DNA of 64,000 bases from Symsagittifera roscoffensis (GCF_963678635.1 NC_087068.1:31870318-31934317), one strand, 5' to 3'; shown: positions 1-11,592, counted from the first letter of the stretch. Program-made: numbers and translations. The notes: generated by a model not told the origin, from the letters alone.

Positions 1-509
1 GAAAACACTGAAAAAATCTTCGTTTTTCTTATGGCTGTTATTTCAGGAAGCTGTTTTCGCGTTCAATAGCCTGTTTGAAGCACAGTAGGTGCCCGTTACG
101 CGCTAGTTATTACATGATAATTGTTTTATATTCCGTCTTTCTGTTTGCAAAGATTTGTTACGATGAATTTCAAACGAAAATTGGGAGAAAAAAACTAAAT
201 TTTTCTCTGTAGAAGTTTAAGAACAATTGTCATATAATTCAAAAAATACTATGCTTTTAAAAGAACTGAAGCAGCAGTTTTAAAAAGCGAGGAAAATTGA
301 AACCGCTTATTAATTTTCTTCAATTCGTTCTTTCGTTGTTTGGTTGGGTAGTATGGATATGATTGTAGCGATCATCCACCAATTGTAACAAGAAGTTTGC
401 AAGTTTTTGAAAAAACAAATGTAATAAAAAAATAAACTATCCTATCAATGTATTCAGATATTCATGCTATGGGCTTTTGAAAAGTCTTAAAGAATTACTT
501 CAATCACTG
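1..509. other. AT-rich noncoding stretch
   Basis: No open frame with recognisable homology. It leads directly into the decayed non-LTR retrotransposon, and its upstream portion may lie here in unrecognisable form. Confidence 0.5.
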
Positions 510-2200
510 ATGAGAATGATTGTATATTGGCTCTTTAAACTTCATACCACTCGAAGTGGAAAACTGTATTAAACTGATGAAAACATCGAAAGCTTTAGGA
601 CCTGACGGTCTCTGCACGGTTGAGCTCAAACATATTGGACACCCAGCTGTTAGCTTTTTAACAAACATTTTCAATCACTCTCTGTCTCTTAACATCATCC
701 CCCAAATTTGGAAGATTTCAAAAGAAGCAACCCTCACTAAACAACGAACTTTAAATTGTCAGAATCCTACACCCAGTCTCAGTTTTAAGCCTAGGTGTTA
801 AAACTTTAGAATCGCTAATCCACCCTACCCTAACTAAACGTCTACCAAACGCCGACCATCAACATGCTTTTGCCCAGTGCAGTCAACCACTACGGCATTA
901 TCAGCCCTCTAATGTTTTATCAGTGATGGTTTTAGACCACAAAGGCCAGCCACTAGAACAGTTTTTGCCACGCTAGAATTGTCCAAAGCTTTTTACATGG
1001 TCTGCCATCGAACTCTCCTGGATCTCCTTCATAGCACCAGCGTACCGGGTAGCTTAACCAGATGGTTATCAAATCATCTGAGTGGTCGCCAAGCGAACGC
1101 CCCTTTTTAGGGACGCACTGTCTACATGCAGGATTGTACGTACAGGTATCCCACAAGGCTCAGCCCTATCAACAACATTATTCAATTTCTACTTTCATGA
1201 AGCTAAACTACGATCATACACAGACGACTTCCTCACCATTTTGCAGTCAAACAAAGCTTACTTCTTGGTCTTCTGTTTTTTTCTCATCCAAAGACTCCGC
1301 CAACCTTTTTTCTTCGTTCAACAAGGAAGTCAACACTGACCCTAGTAAAATGCATTACACTCCTACCCTTGGAGAAACACTCCGAAATGCTCAGTGTCTT
1401 TTTTGACACATCCCTTAATTTCGCGAAGCACTGAAAGCCAATGTCTGCAAAAGCCGTGCGCAGAATAGCAAGCCTGAAGGCCTTATCTGGGACAAATTGG
1501 GGTCAGTCAGCAGAGACATTTCTGGCTACTCACAAGGCTTTGTTCCGACCAATTTTAGAGTACGAGTGCCTAGCATGGTCCCATGCCGCTAGTTTCACGT
1601 CTATTAACCAACTTCAATTAGTACAAAAGTGAGTGTTGTCCATCATCATAAATTACTTTCCGCTAAATTTATCCTCAAAACTTATATTCCCTCTAACCCC
1701 CTACTTTTTTGTCACACTCACCCCAGACATCCCCGAAACATCCGCCCGTCAGTACATGATCTATATAATCCCGCAATCGAACGTTTTCTCTAAAGCGCAG
1801 CAAACGTCTCTTTTACAACTAAGTTCTTTCGCCTTGTAATAGTTCAAACCGATTTTTAAAAACTGCAAATGAAAAGTGTTGAACAGGCAATTACAGATGC
1901 ACCTCCCCCAAAAGTTCTCTCTCTCTCGCGCCACCAGAAGAACTATTTCCCAACTAAGATCCGTTTACAGGTCCTTTTTGAACTACTACCTAAAAAGAAT
2001 CTACCCAAACATCCCTCCAAACTGCCCCTACTGTATGTTCCAACATAACACTTTATACCTTTTCAACTGTTCTAAGAACACCACTACCTTGACTCCCATA
2101 GACTTGTGGCTTCGGGTGACCGAAGTTGACAAGTTTCTGAAATTCTGTTTGATCTTGCTGGACGCGCCCCCTCGGGTTTAACAACAACAACAACAGTACA
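510..2200 (+). pseudogene. decayed non-LTR retrotransposon, reverse transcriptase part
   Basis: Blocks of a reverse transcriptase are readable in several frames. The first has the RT entry motif KALGPDGL (about 590-610) followed by FLTNIFNHSLSLNIIPQIWK. Around 820-1010 a second frame gives residues resembling AFxxxxSTTTALSALT and TLDLSKAFDMVCHRTLL. At about 1140-1170 there is GIPQGSALS. At 1441-1630 comes the thumb-like block KALSGTNWGQSAETFLATHK, and at 1876-2150 the C-terminal block ATRRTISQLRSVYRSFLNYY with CPYC, H and C residues and LTPIDLW. The YxDD catalytic motif survives only as YTDDF. Order and spacing fit a Jockey/I-superclade type element; the exact clade is inference. Multiple frameshifts and stops and no endonuclease domain mean it is dead and 5' truncated. 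The 3' end runs into a short (AAC)n tract near 2180-2197, a common LINE tail type. Confidence 0.85.
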
Positions 2201-3049
2201 TATTGACACAATAAATGTGTAGCTCGAGTGCAATAATATTTGCAGTTTAATTTTATTATCGAGAAAAAACACACGTAGTTTTTTAGAGCACGTCGACAAA
2301 ATCGCAAAGAGTAAGGCTGCGATCCGGACGTACCAGGTTTGAAGCCAATCAGTACTGAGTTTTTTTTAATTATTCTGATTCCAAACATGCAGTTTTTGCT
2401 ATTTTTGTCCACCAAATACTCCGGCGTCCAGCATTTTTAAAAAGTTAACAGAAAAAAATGAATAATTAATGTAGAGGCCAAATCTTTAAAAAAAATTCTG
2501 CAATTCATAATAATTTTAAAAGTTTTTGACATTAATCGCATTCATTAAAAGGTTAAACCGTTTTTCTTGACACTGACGCTGAAAAGTTTTTTAAACATCG
2601 GTCGAATTAAACGGTTTTGATGTCCCAGAGTTGTACTATTGACGTTTAATTGGATTGCCTGAGTTTTCAGGGAGGCTCAAACACCTGAAAAAATTCAACT
2701 GAATCACGCCAGAAGATAAAGTATGTTCCTCCGCACTTTTAACATCTCTGACCACTTGTTCAGAGGTGTTGTGTGCTACCATTTTGCATTATTTGCTTGG
2801 ATTCCAGATTGCTATTGTCCAAAGCCCTCTCGGCTCCTAACTGGTTTAAATTTTGATCAGAGCTTTCGCTATTCATTTTTTGACAAAGCGTACGGGAAAT
2901 TTTTATACGCAAAAAGAACATAGAGCACAGATTTTATTTAAGAGCGCAAAAAGAACAGATTTTATTTAAGAATGTATGCTATGATGTTTTTTAAACGTGT
3001 TAACACAAGCAATGGTTGTTATAGTATGAACTCACTTTTTCCAACCTAG
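2201..3049. other. noncoding stretch after the dead LINE
   Basis: No gene recognised. A small open frame at 2723-2923 has no recognisable features. A short duplication (AAAAAGAACA...AGATTTTATTTAAGA) occurs near 2910-2970. Confidence 0.4.
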
Positions 3050-3500
3050 GTCGCAATTATTGTTGCGACGCAAATATTGTTGCGACAAAATGTGTTCTTT
3101 TTGAAAGTGATCATCCACATTTGCCCCTCCCCCAGACACCCGCATTTAAACCATTTCCCTACTTTTATCCCATCGCCCAGTCCGATGTTTACTTAAATTT
3201 ACCACCAACCCGAACGCCCCTAGTTACAGGTTACAGTTTATCCCCCACCCCCCAGTTTGTTTACCATTGAACGGGACCGGGGGGGGGGGGGGGGGGGGTT
3301 ACTCAGTGTAAACAGCACCTATTTACCCTCACTCTCCAGTTTAGCCCCCTAACCCAAGTTTTCTGTTCCACTCCCATTTTTTTTACCTCGCCTATTTTCA
3401 GTAAACTGGGTGAGAAGGGGGTGGGTGAAAACTGACGAAGTGTAAACTGTGTGGGGGAGCGGTAGGGTAAACTGGTGAAGGGGGTTGTTAAAAGTGGTGA
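3050..3500. repeat. C/G-strand-switching foldback region
   Basis: The left half is rich in GTTTAC and runs of C. The right half is rich in GTAAAC and runs of G (for example GTAAACTGTGTGGGGGAG near 3440-3460), so the two halves are imperfect inverted repeats. A 20-base G run sits at the centre (3279-3298). It looks like an inverted-repeat mobile element whose TIRs have partly degenerated; no clear target-site duplication was found. Confidence 0.45.
3279..3298 (+). repeat. uninterrupted 20-base G tract
   Basis: Twenty consecutive G residues. Potential G-quadruplex former, and a site where length in the assembly is unreliable. Confidence 0.9.
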
Positions 3501-3654
3501 TTGAGTTTACGTAAAGTATAGAAAAAGTTCAGAAAACTTAAATAATTTAATCTAATGTGAAAAGTAATTTTTTTGTTGAAACGTTATACGTAGCAACCGC
3601 ACGAAACGAGAAATGAGATAACTTAGAAAACTATTTGCAAAAATCATAAATTCT

Positions 3655-3840
3655 TAAAAAGTACATTATAATTGATTATAATCTTTTATAATAGATTAGA
3701 TTGATTAGAAAATTATTATGATTGTTTTCCATTTTAATGGATTATAATCGATAATAATGGATTATTTTGATATAAAAATACTATGATTACAATTCATTTT
3801 TGATGGATTATAATCGATTACTTTAGTAATTTTATAGATA
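3655..3840. repeat. imperfect GATTATAATCGATTA-type repeat
   Basis: A very AT-rich stretch in which GGATTATAATCGAT and variants recur at least four times. It may be simple degenerate tandem repetition. The TAATC/GATTA core also matches K50 homeodomain sites, but regulatory function is only a guess. Confidence 0.5.
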
Positions 3841-4352
3841 CTGACAATAAAATGACCGTTTAATCGATATTCTCCATAGAACTCCAGTGCGGGTACTGTT
3901 AATAAGTCATAATTCGCTGACGTCACTTAGCAATTTTATAGACTCACAATTGGCGTGCGTCACTTAAGAAATTTTGTAGACACGAAGTTTTACTCATTCA
4001 GTTTTTCCCAGTAGCGTTATCGGTCATATTTTTGCCTGTGTATGCGAAGTGCAACTTCGCCTCTGTGTTTGAACCTTGAAGAGAGTTATGAGTTTATAAC
4101 ATTGTCTTAATGGAAGATTTACTTTACAAGAAGATTAATAAGATACAAATGAAAACGTTATTTTTTTTACTTAAGTTTTGTTCTTTGGACTCAGTTTGGT
4201 GTTAGTGCTGTGGTTTTAAAAGCGACCTCGCTGAATGCAGTACTGTAAAAGTAAAAGTCGATGGTTTTAATGGACTCAAATCTGTGTCGTACTACCTGTG
4301 ATCAGAGAACGAATTAGATAGAATATTACAAACCGGTAACCTCCGAGAATTC
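3841..4352. other. 3' flank of the glycosyltransferase gene
   Basis: No gene seen. On the minus strand this is where the 3' untranslated region of the glycosyltransferase gene would lie; I found no clear AATAAA in the first 250 bases. Confidence 0.4.
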
Positions 4353-5744
4353 TTAATACAGTTCCCATTTTTTCATAGTTTCTAGCAATTCTTTCACTTT
4401 CTGTGCATTACTGAAATTATTCAAAGCGAACAGTGCGCAGTGGTCGCGTCTGTTTATATCCCCTTTTTCGTGGACTGATTTTGCTACTGCATCGTGCAAT
4501 GTCCTGGCTATTTCGTCTGTGTTTTCTCCGTCTTTTAGCATCACTCCAACATTTTCTTTGTGAAAATCAAATGGTGCCCATGACTCCATGCCAATGACTG
4601 AGGCTCCACATGCCAGCGCTTCAATGAGAACCATGCCGAATGACTCACTCTTACTGGGAAGTACAAGAACGTCTGTAATGTTGAATAACTTGGCCAGTTC
4701 TAGTTGACCCATAGGTCCAAGAAAGTAAGTGTTCTGCAGTCGCAAGTCTTCATAGGCCATGTCAACGTATGTTTTCACTGACTCCTTCATGGCGCCTCCG
4801 GCAATTAGTGTCACAATGGATCTTCCTTCATTCTCCCACAGTTTTGAAGCATTCAATAAAACTTCCAGGCGTTTAATTTCATCCAGCTTGCCGCAAAACG
4901 CTACGATGTGTTCAAATGACTCTAAATTGGGTAATCCTTTTTTGTCGCCAATCATAGCTGGAAAGTTAGAACTATCGCAATTCTCATACAAAACTTTATT
5001 CCAGTTCGAAGCGAGTTTGTTTCGGCCTTCTGAAGTATCAATCTTTCGGAAAATACTCTGGTCATAGCCTAGGTTGACAACTTTGATCTTTTTTGTTGGA
5101 AAGTTTGGGAAAAGTTGGCTGAATTTCGACTCTTGAAGTTTCGTCATAAAAACTCCCTGGACTAGTTCATTGTTTTCGAATAATTCTACTTCTTCTCGAA
5201 TCCAGGGATAGAAGCGAATAGGGAAATCCGGATTCTGTTGCAGCTCATTCAAATATAAGAGCAATCCGGTTCCATGTGCAAACACAAACAGGGGAACTCT
5301 CTTTCTCCCTTCCAGTTCCCTCCTTTTGTTCACTTCGGTTAGAACCACTGCATTGTTGAACACATGATGGGCCATCATGAATTCCACTGGTCTCCCATGT
5401 TTCTCCTCAATGTAATTTATGTATTCGGCCGATTTTGAAACCAGAAGATCCATGTAACTTGAAAACTGGTCAGTACTCAGAGAGTGGAATCTAAGCGAGC
5501 TCTGCGGGTGAACTCCTTCGCAAATTGGCACCGGGTGGTTCAACTCGACAACACGGTAATCATCTCTATCTACTGGTGACTTGAGAACATTTGATGGCCA
5601 CAGAGAATAGCATTTCACTCCTGGCAGGTCATTCAAGGCTCTGTGTTGTAACTCGTGCACTATGGCTGACCCTGTAGTAAACTGCGAGCTCTGTTGCCAG
5701 TTGTGACTACCAAGTGCGAAGACCAAGTGCTCAGTTTCAAGCAT
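4353..5744 (-). CDS. family-4 glycosyltransferase, intronless
   Basis: A 463-residue single-exon protein with the two-part layout of GT-B retaining glycosyltransferases. The N-terminal half contains FAHGTG (about 155-160), resembling the HGT/HST motif of sucrose-phosphate-synthase-like and MshA-like enzymes. The C-terminal GT4 domain (about 275-455) has CGKLDEIKRLEVLL (284-297), then FLGPMGQLELAKLFNITDVL (341-360) and the signature SKSESFGMVLIEALACG (364-380), whose E367 and E375 form the EX7E pair used for NDP-sugar binding. Expected activity is transfer of a sugar from a nucleotide sugar; the acceptor cannot be deduced. There is no signal peptide or membrane span, so it is probably cytosolic. 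The start is the first in-frame ATG. No introns and a layout closer to bacterial or plant-type GT4 enzymes than to common animal ones suggest lateral transfer or retroposition. Confidence 0.85.
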   Translation of the reverse strand: MLETEHLVFALGSHNWQQSSQFTTGSAIVHELQHRALNDLPGVKCYSLWPSNVLKSPVDRDDYRVVELNHPVPICEGVHPQSSLRFHSLSTDQFSSYMDLLVSKSAEYINYIEEKHGRPVEFMMAHHVFNNAVVLTEVNKRRELEGRKRVPLFVFAHGTGLLLYLNELQQNPDFPIRFYPWIREEVELFENNELVQGVFMTKLQESKFSQLFPNFPTKKIKVVNLGYDQSIFRKIDTSEGRNKLASNWNKVLYENCDSSNFPAMIGDKKGLPNLESFEHIVAFCGKLDEIKRLEVLLNASKLWENEGRSIVTLIAGGAMKESVKTYVDMAYEDLRLQNTYFLGPMGQLELAKLFNITDVLVLPSKSESFGMVLIEALACGASVIGMESWAPFDFHKENVGVMLKDGENTDEIARTLHDAVAKSVHEKGDINRRDHCALFALNNFSNAQKVKELLETMKKWELY

Positions 5745-7297
5745 TTTAACACCTTTTTAGTTCAAATTAAATTATGTTATAAGTTAAAAGCTATACTTTT
5801 TTATATCTGGTTAACGAAAAGTATGATGAGTTATTGAATATAAAATCTATGAATTGTTCTATTACAAACATATATCTGTGACAATTTTGACGGCCAATTG
5901 TTTAGTTTTAAGCATTTTACATCACTTTTTTAACAATTTAAAGTTGTATTCAAATGAAATATACGTTATATTAAAAAAAAATCTGGTAAACAAAAAGAGT
6001 GGCAAAGAGTGGAGTATAAAACTTGTGACTTCTTTTTTATGGTAAGACTATTGGCTCTCTTTTCAATTATGAGTCGCAAGACCGCAAAAGAGAACTGAGA
6101 ATTAATTCAAATACTCCTCTGCTTTTTGTTTTTAGCATGAACTGGTGGTATCATTACACAAAATGTCTTATTTAAACTACAAGTTCACTTTTTTTGACTA
6201 AGTCGCACTTTTTTGGATAGAAAGCAGTACTAAATCACTCACAATTGATGCTAAGGCCTTTAAAAACAGAATTATAAATGATTTCAAAAACTTGCTATGT
6301 TCAACGTAGCGGGTTAGATACCGTTTGATTTTCTTTCCGAGCTTAATCGACGAATCAATTTATTTAATGTTTTTGTGATACATTATGCTAAAGGTAGTTT
6401 GTATTTTTGCCTTCGTTCGATGGTAAAACTGTAATGATTGATTGGTCGCGATTGATTACGAAAATAAAGTCTCGGAAAATAGGTTATTGGATATTTTTTC
6501 AGGATTTTAAACTTATCTCGAAAGATGTTTTTAGGTTTTTTAAACATAAAGTCATGGTTCCAGATAAATTAGTAATGGTTCCAGCTGCTTTATCATCTCA
6601 ATTTTTTGTTTTAGATTTTAGCTCACTGCAATTTCAGAAAATTGTTTAAATGTTTTTTGACCTAAAAGCTGAAAATTTGCTGAGAAAAAAAAATACGTTT
6701 TTAAATTAAACAGCCGGTTGTAAATTCAGCCGGTTGTTGTGCAAGTTGCACAGAATTTTTCGACCAAATTCCTAGAAAATTACATTGAAAAATTTTCATG
6801 GTTTTTTTCAATTTAGTGTTGTTTTTGTGCGTGGTGTGGCAAAAGTATCTGCAGAAAATCTGAAATGCAGATACATTTCACAAACACAGTAAAATAAGGA
6901 AATGGACAAAAGGTTTTTGTCGAAAAATGCTTCAAAAAAAGTGGAGTTTCTTTAGCTAGGATTTAGACCAAAACTTCAAAATTTTCAGCCGGTTTTTCTC
7001 GAAACTAGGACATTTTTATAAAGTTTTTAAAAATTTGTCGAATCAGAATTGGAAGGTTTCAAGTTGATAATATTTTTCTTCTATTTAGATGATTCTTCGG
7101 GGTGAATGGTCACACAGAAAATATTTTCAAAATTTTTTAATGTTCGAAGCATGAAAAAACTTTAGTATGATATATTACTCGACCCATTCCAGTGACTATT
7201 TGTAGTACCTGATTTTGCATGGAAAACAAAAAATAAATAACTAAAACACACCCGAATGCAAAATTCTTCCCCATTTTTTAAAAGATCGGAGCAATGA
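5745..7297. other. noncoding AT-rich DNA
   Basis: No gene recognised; the small open frames at 5854-6045 and 6407-6649 are low-complexity AT-rich translations. Two close copies of AGCCGGTTGT sit at 6713-6740; the same CGGCTGGTT/CCGGTTG motif recurs inside the 1.43-kb tandem units at 43-49 kb. Confidence 0.4.
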
Positions 7298-7740
7298 CAA
7301 GACTGCTCGAATATCAAGACTGCTCGATGTGCTGTTCTTCAAGCTGAAGAAAACTTTTGTCTTAGAAAAAAAAGATAAAATAGTCGAAAAAAGTATAGAA
7401 TTATTTCTTTTTTCGTTTCGCCTTCTTATCTCTCACACGCCGTGTTAACTACAGAATTCAATTGGGACTGATTTAGTTTGTCGCTTATACGTGTTATGGT
7501 AACGCAAAATATTGCGCTTCAGTTTTTCCACTTTGGCATTTTTCAAACCCCGATAATTTTACAAATAATAAATAGTTATTATAATCACAGGTGAAAAATG
7601 TTTTTAACGTTTAATTATAACAAAATCTTTTATATAGTACTAAAATTTTGCCAAAATTTTTTGGTTAAAAAGTTTTATTTGACTGATTGAATAAACCAAC
7701 GCAAGCTTAAATATTTTGTACTTTCTTCGAAAGTCGGAAC
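7298..7740 (-). repeat. diverged inverted-orientation copy of the GTTCCGACT repeat
   Basis: Begins CAAGACTGCTCGAATATC and ends CTTTCTTCGAAAGTCGGAAC, which are the reverse complements of the 3' and 5' ends of the elements at 22011-22497 and 23134-23663. Internal landmarks also match in order (CACACGCC, AAACCCC.ATAA.TTTACAAA, ATCACAGGT, GGTTAAAAAGTT). It is clearly older than the two copies in the serpin intron. Confidence 0.65.
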
Positions 7741-8389
7741 AATAATGTTTAAACAGGTACAAAATAATTTCACAAAAGTTTTCATTTGTGTAATGTTATC
7801 ATATTTTGTTCTCCCATCCGCAGCTGTCAAAAATATGATTTTGTTTTATAAAAATTAATGTTGAGCAATTAACAATTGAGGTTTTTTCTCAAATCAAGTG
7901 CAGGAGTGCTGCTATAAACGCTTCCTGAATTGGCTTATAGTTTCAATAGATTTGAAAATAAATGAGCACTGCCCATTGCATCAAATTGCTCAAGATTTAT
8001 GTTATTGTTTGACTATTGCTAAACTGATGAAATTTCGAAAAATATTTATTTGAGCACAAAAATGCTATTGCGACTAAAAAAGAAAAAAATCCCTAACTTT
8101 TGGTTAACTTAGTAAAATGTTTTTGCAGCCATGTAAAATTTATTTTTCACTAATTTTTTCAAATATTAAAACTGTGTGACAACCATTATTCGCAATAATG
8201 TGCTTTACATTGATACGAACATGGTTTTTATTATGAACGGAGAAGATCCACAAACATGCCGTCAAATGTTCTAGAATTTTTGGACCTTTGATAACAGCAG
8301 AGCTGAAAATCGTTTTTTTATTATTTTAAATTAATGGATAGCTGTAAAAATAATAGAAGTAGTAGCTCCATTAAGCAATTTGTTAATAT

Positions 8390-8720
8390 CATCTCCATCC
8401 ACCTCAAATCGGGTCTGCTGATCTCTTAATAACTAGCATTGCATCGATTTTCTGTCCCTGGGCATCAGGCGGCCGATCGCAGCATCCTCCTTCATTCACG
8501 CATGTCTAGATTAGCATTCAGACAGTAGCAACAGTACAACAGAGCAGCAAAGGCGATTAGTTTAATTTCACTCAATTTGACGCAATTAATAATGCACACA
8601 TCGGCCCAAAGACTGATTCTTGTCCATAATCAATTGGATTTAATTATGCGCCTGTTATATTGTTGTAACTGTCCCGCTCGAAAGTATCGGACGCTAAAAT
8701 AGCACTTTTATATCAATATT
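8390..8720. promoter_or_regulatory. candidate cis-regulatory block 3' of Vsx
   Basis: A less AT-skewed, repeat-free stretch within otherwise AT-rich DNA. It carries clustered homeodomain-type cores (GCGATTAGTTTAATT, GCAATTAATAATG, ATCAATTGGATTTAATTATG). It lies about 3 kb beyond the 3' end of Vsx. Enhancer function is inference from composition and motifs alone. Confidence 0.25.
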
Positions 8721-9829
8721 CTCCGATTGAGAAACGAAACACGGAGATGTATCTATCGGTGGGGTGTGTCGGTGATTTTCAAACAAAAATGATTAAATTC
8801 TCAAAGAAAATTTCTGGGACCAGGTGAACAATTTACCCCCTATATTACTGTAAGGAGGAAGTTTTTCACTCGATTCCGAGCAATCCTTTTCAGCCAAGCA
8901 ATCCGTTGTATTTTTGCAAACTGAATTACTGTTTAAACTAGTCGTTTATTTTTCAAGGGGGTATCGTTCTTTCGGCCAGTTTGGGGCACATTTCCGGGGC
9001 ATTCGAAAAAAAAGATTGTTTTCATTTTGGTCGGAACAGATTTTATTTTTTAATGAAAAATAAGAGGCCCACATTGAAATAAAAGTCTTTTTCAAAGACA
9101 GAGAAGTTGCTTTCAGGTGGGATAATGAAGATTCAAATTATCCGGCCAGATCTTCATCCGATCCTGTCCAGTGTCATCAGACTGGATTTCACAGGCAGAC
9201 ATTTTAAAACATCAAACAGACAGATAATTTTTTATTGGAAAGTGGAATTTTAGCAATTTGTCTCTAAGATCACATATTAGGAGCAGCTGTTTGGTTTTGT
9301 CTTGAATTTTTAGCTTTTCAGTCTGAAATCGGCTTTGGAGGGATTAATTCGGGAATGTTAAGCTAAAAACAAAGTGCAATATTTTGTATAATGTCGAATT
9401 AGCTCTATTTTTTAGATGTTAAAGTGCGAAAAACCCTTTCTGCTAAGCGGATACGTTTTGGCGTGGTGAAGGTTTAATCCGCGAAAAATTTATTGAAATA
9501 TTTTTGAACAAACCAATATTAGCTGGAGCTCCTAAACATCTCACGCATTACCATAGAAGCAGAGAACTTCTTAGTTGAATGTTATTAAAATGTCTGTCGC
9601 GGTAGATTACATTCATGCATCTGGAGTTTTAGGTAACAATGAATTTAAACGGCCAACTAAGCAGCTCTTTAGATCCCTCGCCTTTTAAGTGTTTTTCTCT
9701 TTTTTCCAATTTCTTAATTTTTTTTCCATTTCTTTGCCCTTTTATTTTTTAGGGAACAATATTTAGCAAAGCACTCTCTTGGCGGCGCTTAAAAGCACGA
9801 ACAAAAACACGGCCTGTCATTTCTTTTGT

Positions 9830-10240
9830 GTGGGGCGACATATATTTAATTGAATTAACATCAGTGCTATAAGCGAAGGTATTTTAAACTAATTAAAATC
9901 AATGTTGAAAGCCTATCTTCTGCCTTTTAGCCGGCATTGGATGATTAGCCAATTTGTCCCCGGGGCAAAGTCCAAAAATGATCCTAATTCGCCCAACTGG
10001 CTAACTGCAAGGCCGTGCAAATCGTTTTTATTTCAAGCAAATTTAAGAAGGCGGCTCATCTCTTAATCGGAAGGTGGCACCCGATCAACTGAGTAATTCG
10101 GGCAATAAACCCAAATTTACCCTCACTGGCTAATCTGTATATAAACATGGCAGTTTAGGAGATAATTCGACCGCCTCTAGTTAGCCTGATTAGAAATATC
10201 CAGGAAAACGAGAAGGCAGAATGGAAAACGATCTGGCATT
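9830..10240. promoter_or_regulatory. candidate cis-regulatory block 3' of Vsx
   Basis: A second repeat-free block with balanced base composition and many ATTA/TAAT cores (TATTTAATTGAATTAACATC, AAACTAATTAAAATC, GGATGATTAGCCAATT, CTCTTAATCGG). No coding potential is seen. Could be a conserved noncoding element serving Vsx; unsupported without comparison to relatives. Confidence 0.25.
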
Positions 10241-10575
10241 GTATCGCACTAGGTTGAGCCGCACCACTTCTTATAATTTTTCGAAAAGGTTGCCAAGAAA
10301 AGCTGGAAAAAATGATATTTTTTCATTTTAAAAAAATGTCGGTTTTTCGAGTTTTTTGAGCATTTTGTTTAAAAGGAAGGGATTGGACAGCAGAGGCGGC
10401 GTATCGACTAGCATAAAGTCGACTAGCATATAAGTTTGAAAGTTCAAAACCGTATCGAATAGCATAAAATTCGAAACATGGTAGAAAAACGGGCTTGCTA
10501 TCCTAAGTCTTGCGTTTTCTAGAAAGCAGGAATTTGAACTCTATGTTTTTTTGCCTGCATCGCTAAAATGTGCAA

Positions 10576-10977
10576 CTAGGAGCTTGCAAGCTTGTTGTTA
10601 GAAATCGCTAAAATGTCGATATCTTTTTTTTCCAAACAACGCATCATTTTGGCGGAAAATTTGTGCATCAGCCAAAAACATGATATATCTCCCCTATTTT
10701 TAAGCTGCATAATATCTAAGAAGAAATTATCAATGAAGATATTATAATCCACGTCTACCTGGCAAAGTGACCAAGACAAAATGTTTTTCGGCACAATTTG
10801 TGGGTTCGAATCATCTAGTTTGCTTTTGTCTAGTTGATTAAATTTTGCGCTTGCAAGCTTTGCCTCTGTGTAATGCTTGTGATTGAAGTTTTTCTGTACT
10901 TTTATGTTTGTGAATGATGTTGGACGACTGGTAGAGGAGTGTTCAAGAGTGCAGAAGTAAATGAGTGCCACAACCAA
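10576..10977 (-). CDS. hypothetical open frame, possible exon
   Basis: A 133-codon open frame of ordinary amino-acid composition on the minus strand, ending KKDIDILAISNNKLASS. It has no ATG at its 5' end (the frame opens at a TTG shortly after an in-frame stop), so if real it is an internal or terminal exon. The Cys-rich open frame at 11272-11481 lies just upstream on the same strand and could belong to the same transcript. I recognise no family. It may equally be chance. Confidence 0.2.
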   Translation of the reverse strand: MVVALIYFCTLEHSSTSRPTSFTNIKVQKNFNHKHYTEAKLASAKFNQLDKSKLDDSNPQIVPKNILSWSLCQVDVDYNIFIDNFFLDIMQLKNRGDISCFWLMHKFSAKMMRCLEKKDIDILAISNNKLASS

Positions 10978-11271
10978 AAATGTGCTTCAGATTGCAGGAA
11001 ATGAACCGTTTAGTTTTGGGAACATTTTTTTAAAAGTTAATTGCTATTTATATTTTTACTACCAAATCGGGAACATTTTTAATTATTTATTGTAGTAATT
11101 GTTTAATTGCAAAAATTAGAGAAGTAGTTGTTTTTTCGATTGATGTCAAAAGTAATTACAGCAGTTTTTTCGCTCTCTTCTGCTAGTTATTTTAGTTTTT
11201 AATTTTTTATTTGATAATATTTTTATTTTTTTGCCACTTTTATGTTATAGCCAGTTTCTAGCCGTCTACTT

Positions 11272-11481
11272 TCAAAAATAATTACAAACGTGCCCAGTAG
11301 GCAAGCTGCATTCAGGTGGTACCTCAATCCTCGTAAAGCCTTGTTTTGAAAATAATTTCGGCACTCTTGTGTTAAACCCTGGCGAAATGTTCATGGGTTT
11401 GTGATAATACCATGTCATCTGCCCAATAAAATCTTCTTGAAAATCTATGAGTTTGCAAGTACAGTCGGACGAGCATCGCAT
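11272..11481 (-). CDS. hypothetical small Cys-containing ORF
   Basis: A 69-codon ATG-initiated frame with cysteines at residues 3, 7, 9, 59 and 66 and the block PPECSLPTGHVC near its end. Such spacing is typical of secreted, disulphide-bonded domains, but no signal peptide is present and I cannot assign a family. A possible splice donor (T|GTAATT) falls exactly where the last Cys codon would be completed by a following exon, so it may be one exon of a larger minus-strand gene lying between Vsx and 10.5 kb. Confidence 0.25.
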   Translation of the reverse strand: MRCSSDCTCKLIDFQEDFIGQMTWYYHKPMNISPGFNTRVPKLFSKQGFTRIEVPPECSLPTGHVCNYF

Positions 11482-11592
11482 CTATCGTAACATTTCTTCG
11501 TGTCAATAAAAACAAGATCAATGATAGAAAGACTGAATTGATATTTGATATATAGAATATAAAATTTTTAAATGTATTTAATAAAATTAAGA

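Noticed and set aside
11272-11481. Noggin-like protein
   Set aside because: ECSLPTGHVC recalls noggin's SCSVPEGMVC, but the preceding residues and cysteine framework do not match.
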